64,000 nt of DNA from an uncultured Bacteroides sp. (GCA_900544075.1 UQTJ01000009.1:1-64000), one strand, 5' to 3'; shown: positions 51,750 through 60,489, counted from the first letter of the stretch. Notes: generated by a model from the sequence alone, not told the origin. Translations and numbers: made by a program.

Positions 51750-52292
51750 TTAATCTATTACTACCATAAAATTATCTGAATCATTCCATGCATCCAGAAA
51801 AACATCAGAAGCATAATTACGGGACAAATCACCATTTCCAGGATCTGTTATAGATATTTCCTGTTCTCCCGTTAATGAATTTATTGATACACCATCTACT
51901 ATGACTGCATGATCTGCAAATCCACCAAATGCAAAATCCTCTATTTCTTCCTGTATATTCGGATTCCACAATTCACCTGAATCCACCCCTATTATTATTT
52001 GTTTACCAGATGACAAACAATCGGCAATATCTTGTATAGAGCCGTTATTATATTTAGAGACTTCAAGACCATGGTTTTCAAGCAGATTTCCAACGTCGCT
52101 CGCCTTTGTCCCATTTCCGGGATGATACCAATCATTTTCAATAGACTCTTGAATCAAATCGTTCTCACTGACTGATATACCTTTGGATTCCAGTATTATT
52201 TGTTGTGCTTTTATGGCACATGTATCCGGATAAGCCTGTTGTATATCATTAGGCGAAAGCCTGTTATATGTTATATTTACATTATTTGTCAT
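51750..52292 (-). CDS. C39-like papain-fold cysteine peptidase
   Basis: The ATG at 52292 gives 180 residues; an upstream TTG was rejected. The motifs fit the C39-like peptidase family: catalytic Cys in YPDTCAIKAQQIIL, GTKASDVGNLLENHG, His in FADHAVIVDGV and Asp in SITDPGNGD. No signal peptide. It is the first gene of the long minus-strand operon, 11 bases before LRR gene C. It could mature island proteins or act as an effector; neither is shown by sequence. Confidence 0.78.
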   Translation of the reverse strand: MTNNVNITYNRLSPNDIQQAYPDTCAIKAQQIILESKGISVSENDLIQESIENDWYHPGNGTKASDVGNLLENHGLEVSKYNNGSIQDIADCLSSGKQIIIGVDSGELWNPNIQEEIEDFAFGGFADHAVIVDGVSINSLTGEQEISITDPGNGDLSRNYASDVFLDAWNDSDNFMVVID

Positions 52293-52760
52293 TTTTATTA
52301 AACAATAAATTATCAAAACAAACGATATTATTCTTGTGATTATATTTCTAATGATTATAAATATAAATAAAAACTATCACTTACTTCAATAGATATACAA
52401 AAAAACTATTGTTACTGATATCATATAAACATAGATTCATTAATCATTTACATAACTGTCGATTAATAAATTTCATCATATGACAAAAAAATAGTAATAA
52501 ACCTATTGAATCTTTTGTAATATATTTTTTACAAAGTTACATTATGAATAAAAAAATACTTTGTATATTTATAAAAATATTATTGTAACTTGGTAAGATA
52601 AATGTAATTTATTTCCAAAAAAATAAATCTTGTAGATACTTTTCCAAAAAACATTTTTTTCAAAAGACACATAGAATTTGTATGCAGAAATCAAAAACAA
52701 ATGACTGTTTAATTGCATATATTGTCCGTTTTTGCGAATATTGCACAAAATTTTCAAATC
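52293..52760. other. AT-rich divergent intergenic region at right edge of island
   Basis: 468 bases with no credible gene. A -7 box for the minus-strand operon lies at 52532-52539 and would give a leader of about 235 bases. Base composition returns to the housekeeping style to the right of this region. No terminal repeats or attachment site were recognised. Confidence 0.55.
52532..52539 (-). promoter_or_regulatory. -7 box of the long minus-strand island operon
   Basis: TAACTTTG (complement of CAAAGTTA) matches the Bacteroides consensus. No clear -33 box is visible, which would fit dependence on an activator or another sigma factor. Confidence 0.4.
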
Positions 52761-53321
52761 ATGGAATTAAAAGACTATTTAGACAATTTTGAAGAAAAGC
52801 TTCAGCAGGAGATATTGCGACTTTGCACTAACTATAGATTCTTAGACGGCAAACTGCTTGCCACAGACGACATAGACGACTACTGGCAGGTACTTGCTCC
52901 GGAATACATTGCCGATGCAGTGGAACAGGTTCAGGAGTACCCTACCGTATCTGTGGCATGGGCTGCTTATCTTGGTATAGCCGTAGCCTTCGGATGGGAT
53001 ATAGACTGGAACACCATCTCCAAAGCCAAGTATAAGGACTTTTACGGCGAACAGGGATTCGACGACATGGACGAGCATCTGATAAGGGATGTTGTAGGTA
53101 TTCCGCTCGACAGCGAAGAAGCAAAGAATTTGGAAGAAATGATAAGGAAATGTGCCCAAAAGGCGATAGCCCTTATCAGACATGAACAGATAGAGCCGCA
53201 AAGTCCTGTGGCATTTCATGTATTCACACGTGCCGTCAGAGTAATGTACAGAACAGGAGCAGCCATACAGCTGAAAAGAATGGGTTATAAATTCGAGAAA
53301 GTAAATCTCGGTGACTGTTGA
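52761..53321 (+). CDS. Conserved protein of unknown function upstream of nudC
   Basis: The ATG at 52761 gives 186 residues (MELKDYLDNFEEKLQQEILR); an upstream start would add an unlikely 16 residues. It is cytoplasmic and mostly helical, with VSVAWAAYLGIAVAFGWDID and FHVFTRAVRVMYRTGAAIQL. No domain is recognised. It lies 84 bases before nudC in the same direction; base usage is like the housekeeping genes, so it lies outside the island. Confidence 0.75.
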   Translation: MELKDYLDNFEEKLQQEILRLCTNYRFLDGKLLATDDIDDYWQVLAPEYIADAVEQVQEYPTVSVAWAAYLGIAVAFGWDIDWNTISKAKYKDFYGEQGFDDMDEHLIRDVVGIPLDSEEAKNLEEMIRKCAQKAIALIRHEQIEPQSPVAFHVFTRAVRVMYRTGAAIQLKRMGYKFEKVNLGDC

Positions 53322-53405
53322 AAGAGTTTTGCAAAGGCTTTTAAAAGCTGTTTAAACACTATTTAATTAAATAGCATTTAAACACCTATTAAATATAATA
53401 TAAAT

Positions 53406-54197
53406 ATGGAAGAAAAAGAAATATCCGGATGGTTTGTATTCAACTCCGGACAACTTCTGATAGTAAAAGACTCCGAAGGTAAATATCATATTCCTTATGG
53501 AGAAGAACCACCGGTGGCAGTTCCCGTGGGCAGTACCGTACATACCATCGGAGATATTTACGGCCACACGGCAAAAACATATGCCATATATTCACCCGTT
53601 CCAGGAAACGAGGACAGCGAGATGATGATGAAGGACCTGAGAGCCTCCTACGATGTCCTTCCGTTCGAAGAATACTACAGAGCCGGAAAAGCATCGCAGA
53701 TATTGAACTGGGACAAGAACAGCCGCTACTGCCCTATGTGCGGTGTTCCTACAGTACAGGTATCTCCTATCGCAAAACGATGCCCGGAATGCCGTCAGGA
53801 GTTTTATCCTCGCATTTCGCCTGCCGTTATAGTTCTCATAAAGAAAGAAGACCAGGTGCTGTTAGTGCATGCCAAGAACTTCCGCGGACAGTACAAAGGA
53901 CTTGTAGCAGGATTCCTTGAGGCCGGCGAAACACTTGAAGAATGCATACGCCGCGAAGTAATGGAAGAGACCGAACTCAAAATCAAGAATCTGAGATACT
54001 TCGGCAGTCAGCCGTGGCCTTATCCGAGCGGTATAATGATAGGTTTCATTGCCGATTACGAGAGCGGGACCATCAAGCTTCAGGATGAAGAGCTCAGTGC
54101 CGGAGAGTTCTATTCGCGCGACAATATGCCGGAAATTCCGAAGAAACTGAGCATAGCAAGGCAGATGATTGATGCCTGGCTGGAAGGTAAAGTGTGA
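53406..54197 (+). CDS. nudC: NAD(+) diphosphatase / NADH pyrophosphatase (Nudix)
   Basis: 263 residues. An N-terminal domain (about 1-95) precedes a four-Cys zinc ribbon (YCPMCGVPTVQVSPIAKRCP, EC) and the Nudix domain with the box GFLEAGETLEECIRREVMEE. The NADH-pyrophosphatase signature SQPWPYPSG follows. It hydrolyses NAD(H) to NMN(H) and AMP, and in E. coli also removes NAD caps from RNA. A palindromic AT-rich element (CTATTTAATTAAATAG near 53359-53374) lies upstream. Confidence 0.94.
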   Translation: MEEKEISGWFVFNSGQLLIVKDSEGKYHIPYGEEPPVAVPVGSTVHTIGDIYGHTAKTYAIYSPVPGNEDSEMMMKDLRASYDVLPFEEYYRAGKASQILNWDKNSRYCPMCGVPTVQVSPIAKRCPECRQEFYPRISPAVIVLIKKEDQVLLVHAKNFRGQYKGLVAGFLEAGETLEECIRREVMEETELKIKNLRYFGSQPWPYPSGIMIGFIADYESGTIKLQDEELSAGEFYSRDNMPEIPKKLSIARQMIDAWLEGKV

Positions 54198-54269
54198 CGA
54201 AAACAGGGATTATCGACGCTTAGATACATTTTATTGCGCTTTTATAAAAACAATATCCCTACTTTTTAT

Positions 54270-54277
54270 TAACTTTG
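54270..54277 (+). promoter_or_regulatory. -7 box of guaA
   Basis: TAACTTTG, 31 bases before the guaA ATG; the -33 box is not clear. Confidence 0.55.
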
Positions 54278-54307
54278 CGCAGTTATTATTTTAACCAATA
54301 AACTTAT

Positions 54308-55861
54308 ATGCAGGAAAAGATTATTATTCTCGACTTCGGTTCACAGACTACACAGCTCATCGGTCGCCGTGTCCGCGAACTGAACATGTATTGCGAGATT
54401 GTTCCCTACAACAAGTTCCCACACAATGATCCGTCTGTTATTGGTGTAATCCTTTCAGGAAGCCCATTTTCAGTTTACGATGAAAAGGCTTTCAAGGTAG
54501 ACCTTACTGACATCCGTGGCAAATATCCTATCTTGGGTATATGCTATGGCGCACAGTTCATGTCATACACCAACGGAGGTAAGGTAGAACCGGCCAACAC
54601 ACGCGAATACGGACGTGCACACTTGACTAAGTTCGACCATCAGAATCCTCTTCTCAAAGGAATCCGCGAGAATTCACAGGTTTGGATGAGTCATGGCGAC
54701 ACAATCACTGCAATACCTGAAAACTTCGAAATCATAGCTTCTACCGACAAGGTAGCAGTAGCTGCTTATCAGGCAAAGAACGAAAAGCTTTGGGGAGTTC
54801 AGTTCCATCCGGAAGTATTCCACTCTGAAGACGGTACTCTGCTTCTGAAAAACTTCGTAGTTGATATCTGCGGCGGTAAGCAGGACTGGAGCGCAGCATC
54901 ATTCATCGAAACTACAGTAGCCGAACTCAAGGCTCAGCTTGGCGATGACAAGGTAGTTCTTGGTTTGAGCGGTGGTGTCGACTCATCAGTAGCAGCAGTT
55001 CTTCTTAACAAGGCTATCGGCAAGAACCTTACTTGTATCTTCGTTGACCACGGTATGTTGCGTAAGAACGAGTTCAAGAACGTTCTTCATGACTACGAAT
55101 GTCTCGGTCTTAACGTAATAGGCGTTGATGCAAGCGAAAAGTTCTTCAGCGAACTGGCCGGTGTTACAGAACCTGAACGTAAACGTAAGATTATAGGTAA
55201 AGGCTTCATCGACGTATTCGACGAAGAAGCTCACAAGATAAAGGATGTAAAATGGTTGGCTCAGGGTACTATCTATCCTGACTGCATCGAATCTCTTTCT
55301 ATTACAGGTACTGTAATCAAGAGTCACCACAACGTAGGTGGTCTGCCTGAAAAGATGAACCTGAAGCTTTGCGAACCATTGCGTCTGTTGTTCAAGGATG
55401 AAGTTCGCCGTGTAGGTAGAGAACTTGGAATGCCTGAACATCTTATCACTCGTCATCCTTTCCCGGGTCCTGGTCTGGCTGTTCGTATTCTTGGCGACAT
55501 CACTCGCGAGAAAGTGCGTATCCTTCAGGATGCAGACGATATCTTTATCCAGGGATTGCGTGACTGGAAGACTAAGGATGCTGAAGGAAACGAAACATCA
55601 TTGTACCATCAGGTATGGCAGGCAGGTGTTATCCTGTTACCTGTACAGAGCGTAGGTGTAATGGGTGACGAACGTACTTACGAACGTGCCGTTGCATTGC
55701 GTGCCGTAACAAGTACAGATGCCATGACTGCCGACTGGGCTCACCTTCCATACGAATTCATGGCAAAGGTTTCAAACGATATCATCAACAAAGTAAAAGG
55801 CGTAAACCGCGTTTGCTACGATATCTCTTCAAAACCACCTGCAACAATAGAGTGGGAATGA
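54308..55861 (+). CDS. guaA: GMP synthase (glutamine-hydrolysing)
   Basis: 517 residues, standard length. The N-terminal glutamine amidotransferase has the nucleophile Cys in GICYGAQF and the His/Glu pair in QFHPEVFHSEDG. The ATP-pyrophosphatase domain has the P-loop LGLSGGVDSSVAAV. The C-terminal dimerisation domain has RHPFPGPGLAVRILG and ends KPPATIEWE. It converts XMP to GMP. Confidence 0.98.
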   Translation: MQEKIIILDFGSQTTQLIGRRVRELNMYCEIVPYNKFPHNDPSVIGVILSGSPFSVYDEKAFKVDLTDIRGKYPILGICYGAQFMSYTNGGKVEPANTREYGRAHLTKFDHQNPLLKGIRENSQVWMSHGDTITAIPENFEIIASTDKVAVAAYQAKNEKLWGVQFHPEVFHSEDGTLLLKNFVVDICGGKQDWSAASFIETTVAELKAQLGDDKVVLGLSGGVDSSVAAVLLNKAIGKNLTCIFVDHGMLRKNEFKNVLHDYECLGLNVIGVDASEKFFSELAGVTEPERKRKIIGKGFIDVFDEEAHKIKDVKWLAQGTIYPDCIESLSITGTVIKSHHNVGGLPEKMNLKLCEPLRLLFKDEVRRVGRELGMPEHLITRHPFPGPGLAVRILGDITREKVRILQDADDIFIQGLRDWKTKDAEGNETSLYHQVWQAGVILLPVQSVGVMGDERTYERAVALRAVTSTDAMTADWAHLPYEFMAKVSNDIINKVKGVNRVCYDISSKPPATIEWE

Positions 55862-55900
55862 TTAAAACCCTATTTATAGCCTTCTGTAAGGCATTTGGAG

Positions 55901-55929
55901 TAGCCTCAACTTGAAAAAAGTTGGGGCTA
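55901..55929 (+). terminator. guaA terminator
   Basis: TAGCCTCAACTT (55901-55912) pairs with AAGTTGGGGCTA (55918-55929), with one G-T wobble and a 5-base loop, followed by TTTTG. Confidence 0.82.
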
Positions 55930-56007
55930 TTTTGTTGATATACAGTTGAAAAGCACGCTACAAGCCACCTGGCACATATTTTTTACACTTATGTTAATAT
56001 ATTTAAA

Positions 56008-56031
56008 TTGACACCAGTTTTTGACACCAGT
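56008..56031. repeat. Direct repeat TTGACACCAGT
   Basis: Two identical 11-base copies, 13 bases from start to start. They could be binding sites for a recombinase or regulator. No integrase gene is nearby. Confidence 0.5.
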
Positions 56032-56284
56032 CTTTAATATTGATATTTTTTCTGATGGAAATAATCCTGTAATTTAGTGGAAGAAAAAATTTTATCTCAG
56101 GATTTTGTTTTTTAATTTTCTTTTATTTACGTTTGCATTACAACGATAAAACACTATAAGCATGTTAACCACAAATAAATACGAACTCATTATGCAAAGT
56201 TGGTAATAATATAGTATATAAAAGAATTTAACCTATAATAATAAATAACAGCTCATAAAGTATGACCAATTACCAAACTTTTAC

Positions 56285-56528
56285 TAACTTTGTGCCGTTG
56301 CAGAAGCAACAAGACATAAATTAGGAAGCGTTTAGTACATTCCAACTGATGAATCTGGACAATTCACCGTATAACTGGAATAATAGGCGTACTTCCTTTG
56401 GTTTGTTATATATGTTACCCAACAACATATACAGCCAAAGGTGTGAGCTGTTTTTTTTTAATCTGTTATACGGGCAAGTCCAGAGCCTATCAGTAGATTA
56501 AAACTAACAGGCTCACACTTTCTTTTTT
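56285..56528 (+). ncRNA. Candidate structured RNA or leader attenuator
   Basis: TAACTTTG at 56285-56292 is a -7 box. From about 56297 the sequence can form a series of helices: GTTGC/GCAAC (56297-56310), AGGAAG (56323-56328) with CTTCCT (56392-56397), ATTCCA (56339-56344) with TGGAAT (56376-56381), TGAAT/ATTCA (56350-56366) and CCTTTGG (56395-56401) with CCAAAGG (56435-56441). A terminator helix GTGTGAGC (56441-56448) with GCTCACAC (56511-56518) follows and ends in TTTCTTTTTT. Nested complementarity over 230 bases with promoter and terminator argues for a small RNA, or a regulated leader of the outer-membrane gene at 56586. No known family was recognised with confidence. Confidence 0.6.
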
Positions 56529-56585
56529 ATGCCTATTCATTTATAAATTAAACTGCATTAAGAGCCATAATGCAACAATAAAGCA

Positions 56586-57254
56586 ATGAAGAAATTATTA
56601 TTTGTTTTAATGGCAGCCTTTACTATTGGGGGTAATGCGCAAAACATTATTCAATGGGAAGGGTTTGCTGGACTTAATGTTTCCAACATTGGAGGATTAG
56701 GCTCAAAACCTGGCTTTCATATTGGAGCAAAAGCTGAATTGGGAATACCCTCTATTGCCAATGGGGTATATGTTAATGCTGGGGCTGTTTTCTCCATGAA
56801 AGGTTGTAAACAAGATTATGGCGACTTAGGTGGAGCAAAGACCAAAGCTAACTTTTTGGATATTCCTATTCATATGGGATATAGGTACAATATCAACAAT
56901 GATTTTTCCATTTTTGGAGAAGTCGGTCCATATTTCTCTTTTGGGCTGTTCGGAAAGACAAAGACTGAAGAATTAGACAGTGATGGATTTGGTGATTGGT
57001 CTATGACAGAATATAGCTATAATACATTTGGCAAAGACGGTTTAAAGAGGTTTGATGTCGGTGCTGGTCTTAGGTTTGGGGTAGAACTTAAACACAAATA
57101 TAGTTTAGCTATAGGTTATGACTGGGGATTTATTGATTTATATAATCAAATGGAAATAGATGAAAGCGGAGAATATGAAGATGGTACATCCCTTGATTTA
57201 ACCCCAAAAATGAAGACCAAAAATCTTACAATATCTATAGGTTACAAATTCTAA
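56586..57254 (+). CDS. Outer-membrane beta-barrel protein (PorT-like)
   Basis: 222 residues with a signal peptide (MKKLLFVLMAAFTIGGNAQ). Alternating strands and glycine/aromatic residues (WEGFAGLNVSNIGGLGSKPG, DIPIHMGYRYNINNDFSIFG, SLAIGYDWGFIDLYNQ) end in ISIGYKF with a terminal Phe, as expected of a small eight-strand barrel (outer-membrane beta-barrel, PorT-like). Function unknown. It follows the candidate attenuator and precedes a lipoprotein by 53 bases. Confidence 0.85.
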   Translation: MKKLLFVLMAAFTIGGNAQNIIQWEGFAGLNVSNIGGLGSKPGFHIGAKAELGIPSIANGVYVNAGAVFSMKGCKQDYGDLGGAKTKANFLDIPIHMGYRYNINNDFSIFGEVGPYFSFGLFGKTKTEELDSDGFGDWSMTEYSYNTFGKDGLKRFDVGAGLRFGVELKHKYSLAIGYDWGFIDLYNQMEIDESGEYEDGTSLDLTPKMKTKNLTISIGYKF

Positions 57255-57307
57255 ATATTAAGAGAAACATATCAACAAGAATATTAATTTATTTAAAACA
57301 AAAGACT

Positions 57308-57847
57308 ATGAGAAATTTTTTTAATCTAACATTTATCGTTTTAGTATCAATTACAAGTTTAATGCTTTCTGCCTGCTCAAAGGATGATGCAACAAAAGAC
57401 GGAGATAAAAGCAATGGAGAAAAAGTTATTGTAAACGGAGAAACATGCTATGTTAACTTAAATGATGAAAATTTGTATATTCCGAGTTCATTCGATATAA
57501 AAAGAAATTATTTCGATTTTTACTCTTCAATATATTACAAGGATGATATTACAGGCACTGAATTCAGATTTAAAGTTAATAAAGAGGACTTGTCTGATTT
57601 TGTTAACCAAAATATCGCATCATACACAGAAGTAGAAACATTTATGAAAGCAAGTAGCATGGATATATATGATACGGAATATACCTTTAAAAATGGAGAA
57701 ATCATTTTAAAAGAAGCAACTGAAAGCAAGATTGTTATTCAGTTCAAAAATGCCGTATGGGACACTGTTAGGCGTTTGCCGTCAGAAAATGAAAACGGTA
57801 CATTGTCTATAGATGGTACTATTACTTTCCATCAAGAAGAATATTAA
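57308..57847 (+). CDS. Lipoprotein of unknown function
   Basis: 179 residues. The lipoprotein signal ends SLMLSACSKDD. The mature part is a single beta-rich domain (GETCYVNLNDENLYIPSSFD, FKNGEIILKEATESKIVIQF) that does not match any family I know. It is probably co-transcribed with the barrel protein and may work with it at the outer membrane. Confidence 0.72.
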   Translation: MRNFFNLTFIVLVSITSLMLSACSKDDATKDGDKSNGEKVIVNGETCYVNLNDENLYIPSSFDIKRNYFDFYSSIYYKDDITGTEFRFKVNKEDLSDFVNQNIASYTEVETFMKASSMDIYDTEYTFKNGEIILKEATESKIVIQFKNAVWDTVRRLPSENENGTLSIDGTITFHQEEY

Positions 57848-57895
57848 TAGCAAGAAATCGGATAATAGTTAAAAGATAAGTACATTTAACTATAT

Positions 57896-57942
57896 AAACA
57901 ATAAAAGCGGAACAATCCATAAAAGTTCCGCTTTTATTGTTT
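57896..57942. terminator. Bidirectional terminator between lipoprotein and PepSY-like gene
   Basis: An 18-base perfect stem, AAACAATAAAAGCGGAAC (57896-57913) with its complement at 57925-57942, followed by T residues on both strands. Confidence 0.9.
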
Positions 57943-57957
57943 TTATACGATATGTCA

Positions 57958-58395
57958 TCAATCATCAATATCAATCACTCTGAACTGTTTATCAAACTTG
58001 ATTTCCCATTTGCTTGAAAGTTTGATTTCGTGTTCTCTTGAGTTTCTCTCAATCTTCAAAATCTTGTCATCAGGATAGTTAGTGTTTACATAATCCAGAA
58101 TCTGTTTTGGAACAATCTGTGTCGGTACACCATCCTTGATACATTTTACTTCTGTCCAGTCGCCCGATTTATCGAATTCAATCTTGTCGCCTGAAGTGAA
58201 TATAACATCAAAACTCTTGTAGAACAGGTCTGTTTCCTGCTTTGCCATTGCTACCTTTGCATTCTTAAAATAAGTAGAAATGAATGTCTGGGCCTTCAAC
58301 GGCAACTGACCAATCTGGATAGGTTTGTCTGTATCTGCTACAGCGATTACTGACATTGTGAACAAGCAAACGAATAAAAATATAACCTTTTTCAT
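57958..58395 (-). CDS. PepSY-like periplasmic protein
   Basis: 145 residues with a signal peptide ending MSVIAVAD. Two copies of a PepSY-like unit follow: IQIGQLPLKAQTFISTYFKN with FDVIFTSGDKIEFDKSGDWT, and VPKQILDYVNTNYPDDKILK with HEIKLSSKWEIKFDKQFRVI. This is the Bacteroidetes PepSY-like (BLIP-fold) family, often next to two-component systems. It lies beside a histidine kinase and response regulator and may be their target or a periplasmic modulator. Confidence 0.85.
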   Translation of the reverse strand: MKKVIFLFVCLFTMSVIAVADTDKPIQIGQLPLKAQTFISTYFKNAKVAMAKQETDLFYKSFDVIFTSGDKIEFDKSGDWTEVKCIKDGVPTQIVPKQILDYVNTNYPDDKILKIERNSREHEIKLSSKWEIKFDKQFRVIDIDD

Positions 58396-58520
58396 AACTA
58401 TAAAAATTTAATTGTTAGTACTGCGTTTAATTTTATATTGCAAAGATTATACTCAATACTGAAAAGATTCTGGAAAAATCGGATTTTTCCTATTTTTTTT
58501 TCGCAAAAAATCAATCTTCT

Positions 58521-59786
58521 CTACACCTTAACCTCAAATGCGTGCATTCCGTCCTTAAATTCATACGAAATATTTATATTGTTCGTCTTACATATAGTAT
58601 ATACCAAGGCTAATCCAAGGCCCGTGGAACCTTCTTTCTTACTTCCCTGATAGAATCGGGTGAATATCTTCGAGGAATCCAAAGCATTTTCGCCTGTATT
58701 GGCCACTATAAAGCCTTTATCCTTAACAACCACTTCAATCTTACCATTGTCAGAGTTATGCAGATAGGCATTTTTCAGAAGGTTGGAAACAAGCATTACA
58801 GCCAACGATTCATTCATCCGCATTTGTAAGGATGAGTTTTCTGACAGACTGACCGCAATATTCTTATAGACATATACTTCACTGAACACATCTATATATT
58901 GATGTATCATAGAATTTACCGAAACGTCTTTTACATCGGCATACTGCCCGTTCTCAATCTTGCACAAGAGTAACAAAGATTTGTTCATGCGTGTAATGTT
59001 TTCAAGCGTCTGATGCGTCTTGGCTATTTCCTCCATCTGCTTTTCTGTCAGATTTTCGTCCTCCATAAGCATTTCCAGACGGTTCAGGCATATAGCAAGC
59101 GGAGTCTGCATCTCATGCGACGCATTGCCTATAAAGAGTTTCTGCTGCTCGTATAGTTTCTCGTTACGGTCAACGGACATAGTTACTGCCTGATATAGGT
59201 TTCTGAATTCCGTTATGTTCTGCTTCGTGGAAAGAGGAGTATATCCGCTGCCAATCTTGTAATTGTTGAACCATGACAGAAGAGCATACAGTGGTTTCAT
59301 ATTGCGCCTGAATATCCACATATTAAGCAGTAACAATATAAGGATGATACCAACATAAAGTGCAATTATCCAACCCAAGATAGACTGTTGCAAATCTATT
59401 TTGTCTATTGTGGGCGTATAAACCACCAGTTCCTTATATCCGCTATCAGTCTTGAAAATTGTCATCAGGATTCTTGCCGGCTCATACTCTAATTTCTCGT
59501 CGATATAGACCATCTCGTCGCGATACGATATTTGCGGATATGTTTCGGCATATTCCTCACTCACATCGTACATATAGAACTGATTGTTTGAACCATTGTT
59601 GAGCGAAGGCATAACTTCACCATTGAGATACCTGATAATCAGGTTCTCTGAATAATCCTCAAGCGAATCGTCAACCTCATCATTCACTTCAGCTATTATT
59701 GCCCAGTAGAAAAGCACAGCCCAGGCAGTCATTACTACTACCGATGCTGCAGATACGTGCAGCATCACATTGTGAAACAGTTTCAT
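58521..59786 (-). CDS. Membrane sensor histidine kinase
   Basis: 421 residues. Two membrane helices (about 10-32 and 140-165) flank a periplasmic sensor domain of about 110 residues. A linker leads to the dimerisation box with phospho-His in GNASHEMQTPLA, and the ATPase domain has N box SNLLKNAYLHN, a short G1 (KDKGFIVANTGENA) and G2 GSTGLGLALVYTI. It overlaps the response regulator gene by four bases. It should phosphorylate that regulator; the signal is unknown. Confidence 0.93.
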   Translation of the reverse strand: MKLFHNVMLHVSAASVVVMTAWAVLFYWAIIAEVNDEVDDSLEDYSENLIIRYLNGEVMPSLNNGSNNQFYMYDVSEEYAETYPQISYRDEMVYIDEKLEYEPARILMTIFKTDSGYKELVVYTPTIDKIDLQQSILGWIIALYVGIILILLLLNMWIFRRNMKPLYALLSWFNNYKIGSGYTPLSTKQNITEFRNLYQAVTMSVDRNEKLYEQQKLFIGNASHEMQTPLAICLNRLEMLMEDENLTEKQMEEIAKTHQTLENITRMNKSLLLLCKIENGQYADVKDVSVNSMIHQYIDVFSEVYVYKNIAVSLSENSSLQMRMNESLAVMLVSNLLKNAYLHNSDNGKIEVVVKDKGFIVANTGENALDSSKIFTRFYQGSKKEGSTGLGLALVYTICKTNNINISYEFKDGMHAFEVKV

Positions 59787-60460
59787 TCCAATACGAATTT
59801 ATAACCTATACCATAAACAGCCTTAAGTTCCGGAGTGGAACCTGCATCCTTCAGCCGCTTCCTCAGATTTTTTATCTGTGCGTAGATAAAGTCGAAGTTA
59901 TCCACCTGGTCTATATGGTCTCCCCAGACGGATTCGGCCAATGTACTTTTGTTCACTAATCTGTTAGGACGAAGCATGAAATACACCAGTATATCGTATT
60001 CCTTACGGTTTAAGTCAATCAGTTTTCCATCTACACTCACTTCAAACTTCTCAGGCAGGATTTCGATATTTCCGAAAACAATTTTCTTCTCTCCTTCCCT
60101 CTGGTTTCTTCTCAGCAGACTTTTGATTCGCGCATGAAGTTCGGCCAGATGGAAAGGCTTCGGCAGATAATCATCCGCTCCAAGGTCAAGTCCCTTAACT
60201 TTATCTTCTATAGAATCCTTGGCGGAAAGGATTATAACATTTGCCTTCTTTCCCATATCCTGGAGTTCGGCCAACAAGTCCAGCCCATTACCGTCCGGCA
60301 GCATTATATCAAGCAGGATACAGTCGTAATCATAATCGCCGGCTTTCATCAGTGCCGTATGATAATCCGGAGCCTGCGAAACTACATATCTTTCCTTCTC
60401 GAGCGACTTGGTGATGATTTCCATCAAATCTTTATCGTCTTCTACTACAAGTATTTTCAT
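59783..60460 (-). CDS. OmpR-family response regulator
   Basis: 225 residues. The receiver domain has acidic pocket VVEDDKD, phospho-acceptor Asp51 (LLDIMLPDGNG), Ser/Thr switch in IILSAKD and the Lys in YLPKPFH. A C-terminal winged helix (NRKEYDILVYFMLRPNRLVN, LRKRLKDAG, VYGIGYKF) binds DNA. A -7 box TAATTTTG (complement of 60490-60497) lies just upstream. Confidence 0.95.
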   Translation of the reverse strand: MKILVVEDDKDLMEIITKSLEKERYVVSQAPDYHTALMKAGDYDYDCILLDIMLPDGNGLDLLAELQDMGKKANVIILSAKDSIEDKVKGLDLGADDYLPKPFHLAELHARIKSLLRRNQREGEKKIVFGNIEILPEKFEVSVDGKLIDLNRKEYDILVYFMLRPNRLVNKSTLAESVWGDHIDQVDNFDFIYAQIKNLRKRLKDAGSTPELKAVYGIGYKFVLE

Positions 60461-60489
60461 TTCTCAAAAAAATTATGTTCGTATATCCA

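Larger units (their letters stand above)
55862..56585. other. Long spacer between guaA and outer-membrane gene
   Basis: 724 bases without a credible protein gene. It contains the guaA terminator (55901-55929), a direct repeat of TTGACACCAGT (56008-56018 and 56021-56031), AT-rich sequence and a candidate structured RNA with its own promoter and terminator (56285-56528). Confidence 0.65.

Noticed and set aside
31751..52292. Integrated mobile element (ICE or prophage)
   Set aside because: The AT-rich composition suggests transfer, but there is no integrase, transposase, relaxase, phage structural gene, terminal repeat or tRNA junction in view, so no element boundaries can be supported.
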